From Endozoicomonadaceae bacterium (GTDB lineage Bacteria > Pseudomonadota > Gammaproteobacteria > Pseudomonadales > Endozoicomonadaceae): a stretch of 6,408 nt of DNA. The notes beneath the pieces were generated by a model. It was given only the letters and a program-made list of their open reading frames with translations. It searched no databases and was not told the DNA's origin. The position numbers and the translations under genes were made by a program. Below are positions 5,300 to 6,408 of the stretch, piece by piece. The stretch covers positions 1-6,408 of the forward strand of contig JAGLCE010000132.1 in NCBI GenBank assembly GCA_023146365.1, given 5' to 3'. Position 1 is the stretch's first letter. Each line of letters opens with the position of its first letter.

Positions 5300-6408
5300 A
5301 TGAGCAATACAATGAATAAGCAGAAATTACAGGCAATGGCTGAAGAGCTGGCCAAAGACGTTAAAACACCTGAAGATCTCAGTCAGTTAAGTGCCTTTCT
5401 CACTAAACTAACCGTTGAGGCCGCTTTAAAGGGGGAAATGAATCATCACCTAGGTTACGGCAAAAATGACCCTGAAGGCCACCACAGCGGCAATAGCCGC
5501 AACGGGCATTCCTCTAAAATTCTTAAAGGTGATCATGGCGAAATTGAAATTCAAACTCCCAGGGATCGCAACTCCAGCTTTGAACCTCGACTGATCAAGA
5601 AGGGCCAATCGCGGGTCACAGGCATGGATGATCAAATCTTGAGCCTCTACGCCCGAGGTATGAGTGCGCGTGATATCGTTGGAGCCTTCCAGGATATGTA
5701 CGGTGCAGAGATTTCAGCAGGCCTGGTTTCTCAGGTCACCAATGCTGTTATGGAACAAGTCGTTGAATGGCAAAGCAGGCCATTAGATGCGGTCTATCCC
5801 ATTGTTTATTTGGACTGTATTGTCTTGAAGATCCGTCAGGATAAACGCGTGATCAATAAAGCTATTTACCTTGTCCTAGGCATCAATGTCGAGGGCCATA
5901 AGGAGTTATTAGGCATGTGGGTCTCTGAGAATGAAGGGGCTAAGTTCTGGCTTTCGGTATTAACAGATTTTCAAAATCGCGGGGTACAGCATATGCTCAT
6001 CGCCTGTGTAGACGGGCTGAAAGGCTTTCCTGATGCGATTAACGCAACGTATCCGGGAGCTAAGATCCAACTCTGTATTGTCCACATGGTCCGCAATTCG
6101 TTGAAGTTTGTGCCCTGGAAAGATTACAAGGAATTGACCGCCGACTTAAAGCGGATTTGCCAGTCAATGACAGAGCAAGAGGCCAGTATGGAACTGGATC
6201 GCTTTGCTGACAAATGGGATGATAAATACTCGCAGATCAGTAAATCCTGGCGCTCCAACTGGGAAAACCTAATTACCATTTTTGACTATCCTGCTGATAT
6301 TCGCAAAGTGATTTATACGACCAATGCTATCGAATCTTTAAACAGCGTAATCCGTAAATCGGTCAAAACACGAAAAGTTTTTCCTAGCTGTCGGGTCTCG
6401 CCTGATTA
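5300..6408 (+). CDS. IS256-family (mutator-type) transposase, 3' end outside window or disrupted
   Basis: The frame is open from ATG 5300 to the right edge, with 369 codons visible of the usual 400 or so. This RNase H-fold DDE transposase cuts and joins the element ends. Catalytic residues are Asp172 (in YLDCIVLK), Asp238 (in ACVDGLKGFPDAI) and Glu345 (in TTNAIESLNS), with Cys259-x2-His262 (in LCIVHMVRN) between the last two, as in the family. Other hallmarks are TPRDRNSSFEP, LYARGMSARDIV, LGMWVSENEGAKFW and YPADIRKVIYTTNAIE. The N-terminal third carries the usual DNA-binding region (EAALKGEMNHHLGYG). Overall it closely resembles IS285-like members. After RKVFPS (to 6388) the last residues read CRVSPD, whereas relatives continue with DDS and a hydrophobic helix, so the copy may be interrupted there. 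Confidence 0.93.
   Translation, partial: MSNTMNKQKLQAMAEELAKDVKTPEDLSQLSAFLTKLTVEAALKGEMNHHLGYGKNDPEGHHSGNSRNGHSSKILKGDHGEIEIQTPRDRNSSFEPRLIKKGQSRVTGMDDQILSLYARGMSARDIVGAFQDMYGAEISAGLVSQVTNAVMEQVVEWQSRPLDAVYPIVYLDCIVLKIRQDKRVINKAIYLVLGINVEGHKELLGMWVSENEGAKFWLSVLTDFQNRGVQHMLIACVDGLKGFPDAINATYPGAKIQLCIVHMVRNSLKFVPWKDYKELTADLKRICQSMTEQEASMELDRFADKWDDKYSQISKSWRSNWENLITIFDYPADIRKVIYTTNAIESLNSVIRKSVKTRKVFPSCRVSPD

Larger units (their letters stand above)
5239..6408 (+). mobile_element. IS256-family insertion sequence, left end and most of the transposase
   Basis: The element is identified by its transposase and by a left-end sequence about 60 bp before it (gaggctgtaaaagcatttgt, followed by gtaa) that resembles IS256-family terminal repeats. 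The exact outer base (5239 or 5241) cannot be fixed without the right end. The right end and any 8-9 bp target duplication are outside the window, and the right part may be disrupted near 6389. Confidence 0.8.

Overview
The window looks like chromosomal DNA of a host-associated gammaproteobacterium. PurM and PurN are close to enterobacterial and pseudomonad forms, and the order purM, purN, DUF3108 gene is one I recall from Pseudomonas. The flanks are AT-rich and carry a eukaryotic-type SET-domain gene, an orphan effector-like gene and an IS256-family insertion sequence. That mix fits symbiotic or parasitic lineages such as Endozoicomonadaceae, but the assignment is an inference from style, not from a marker gene.

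Layout. Positions 1-735 (+) hold the 3' part of a SET-domain (protein lysine methyltransferase-like) gene whose reading frame is open through the left edge, so its start is outside the window. Positions 736-1105 have no intact gene, but one frame carries what looks like a decayed second SET C-terminus (FDHGMGYW beside the intact gene's IDYGHGYW). Positions 1106-3683 (-) are a compact, GC-balanced purine operon transcribed right to left: purM, then purN, then a secreted DUF3108 protein whose GTG start overlaps the purN stop in a GTGA. A sigma70-like promoter lies just upstream of purM. Positions 3684-3899 are intergenic. Positions 3900-4955 (-) encode a 351-residue AT-rich orphan protein with a disordered Ser/Thr-rich N-terminus and a cysteine cluster (CCLLCCC). 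About 60 bp upstream of its start is a 20-bp near-palindrome that could be an operator. Positions 4956-5238 are AT-rich and non-coding. From about 5239 to the right edge lies an IS256-family element with its transposase starting at 5300. The transposase departs from the family consensus in its last visible codons, which suggests a second insertion or a sequence join near 6389.

Functionally, PurN (GAR to FGAR) and PurM (FGAM to AIR) catalyse steps 3 and 5 of de novo purine synthesis. The SET protein and the orphan protein are plausible host-interaction proteins, by inference only. The arrangement suggests a conserved housekeeping operon embedded in fast-changing accessory DNA.
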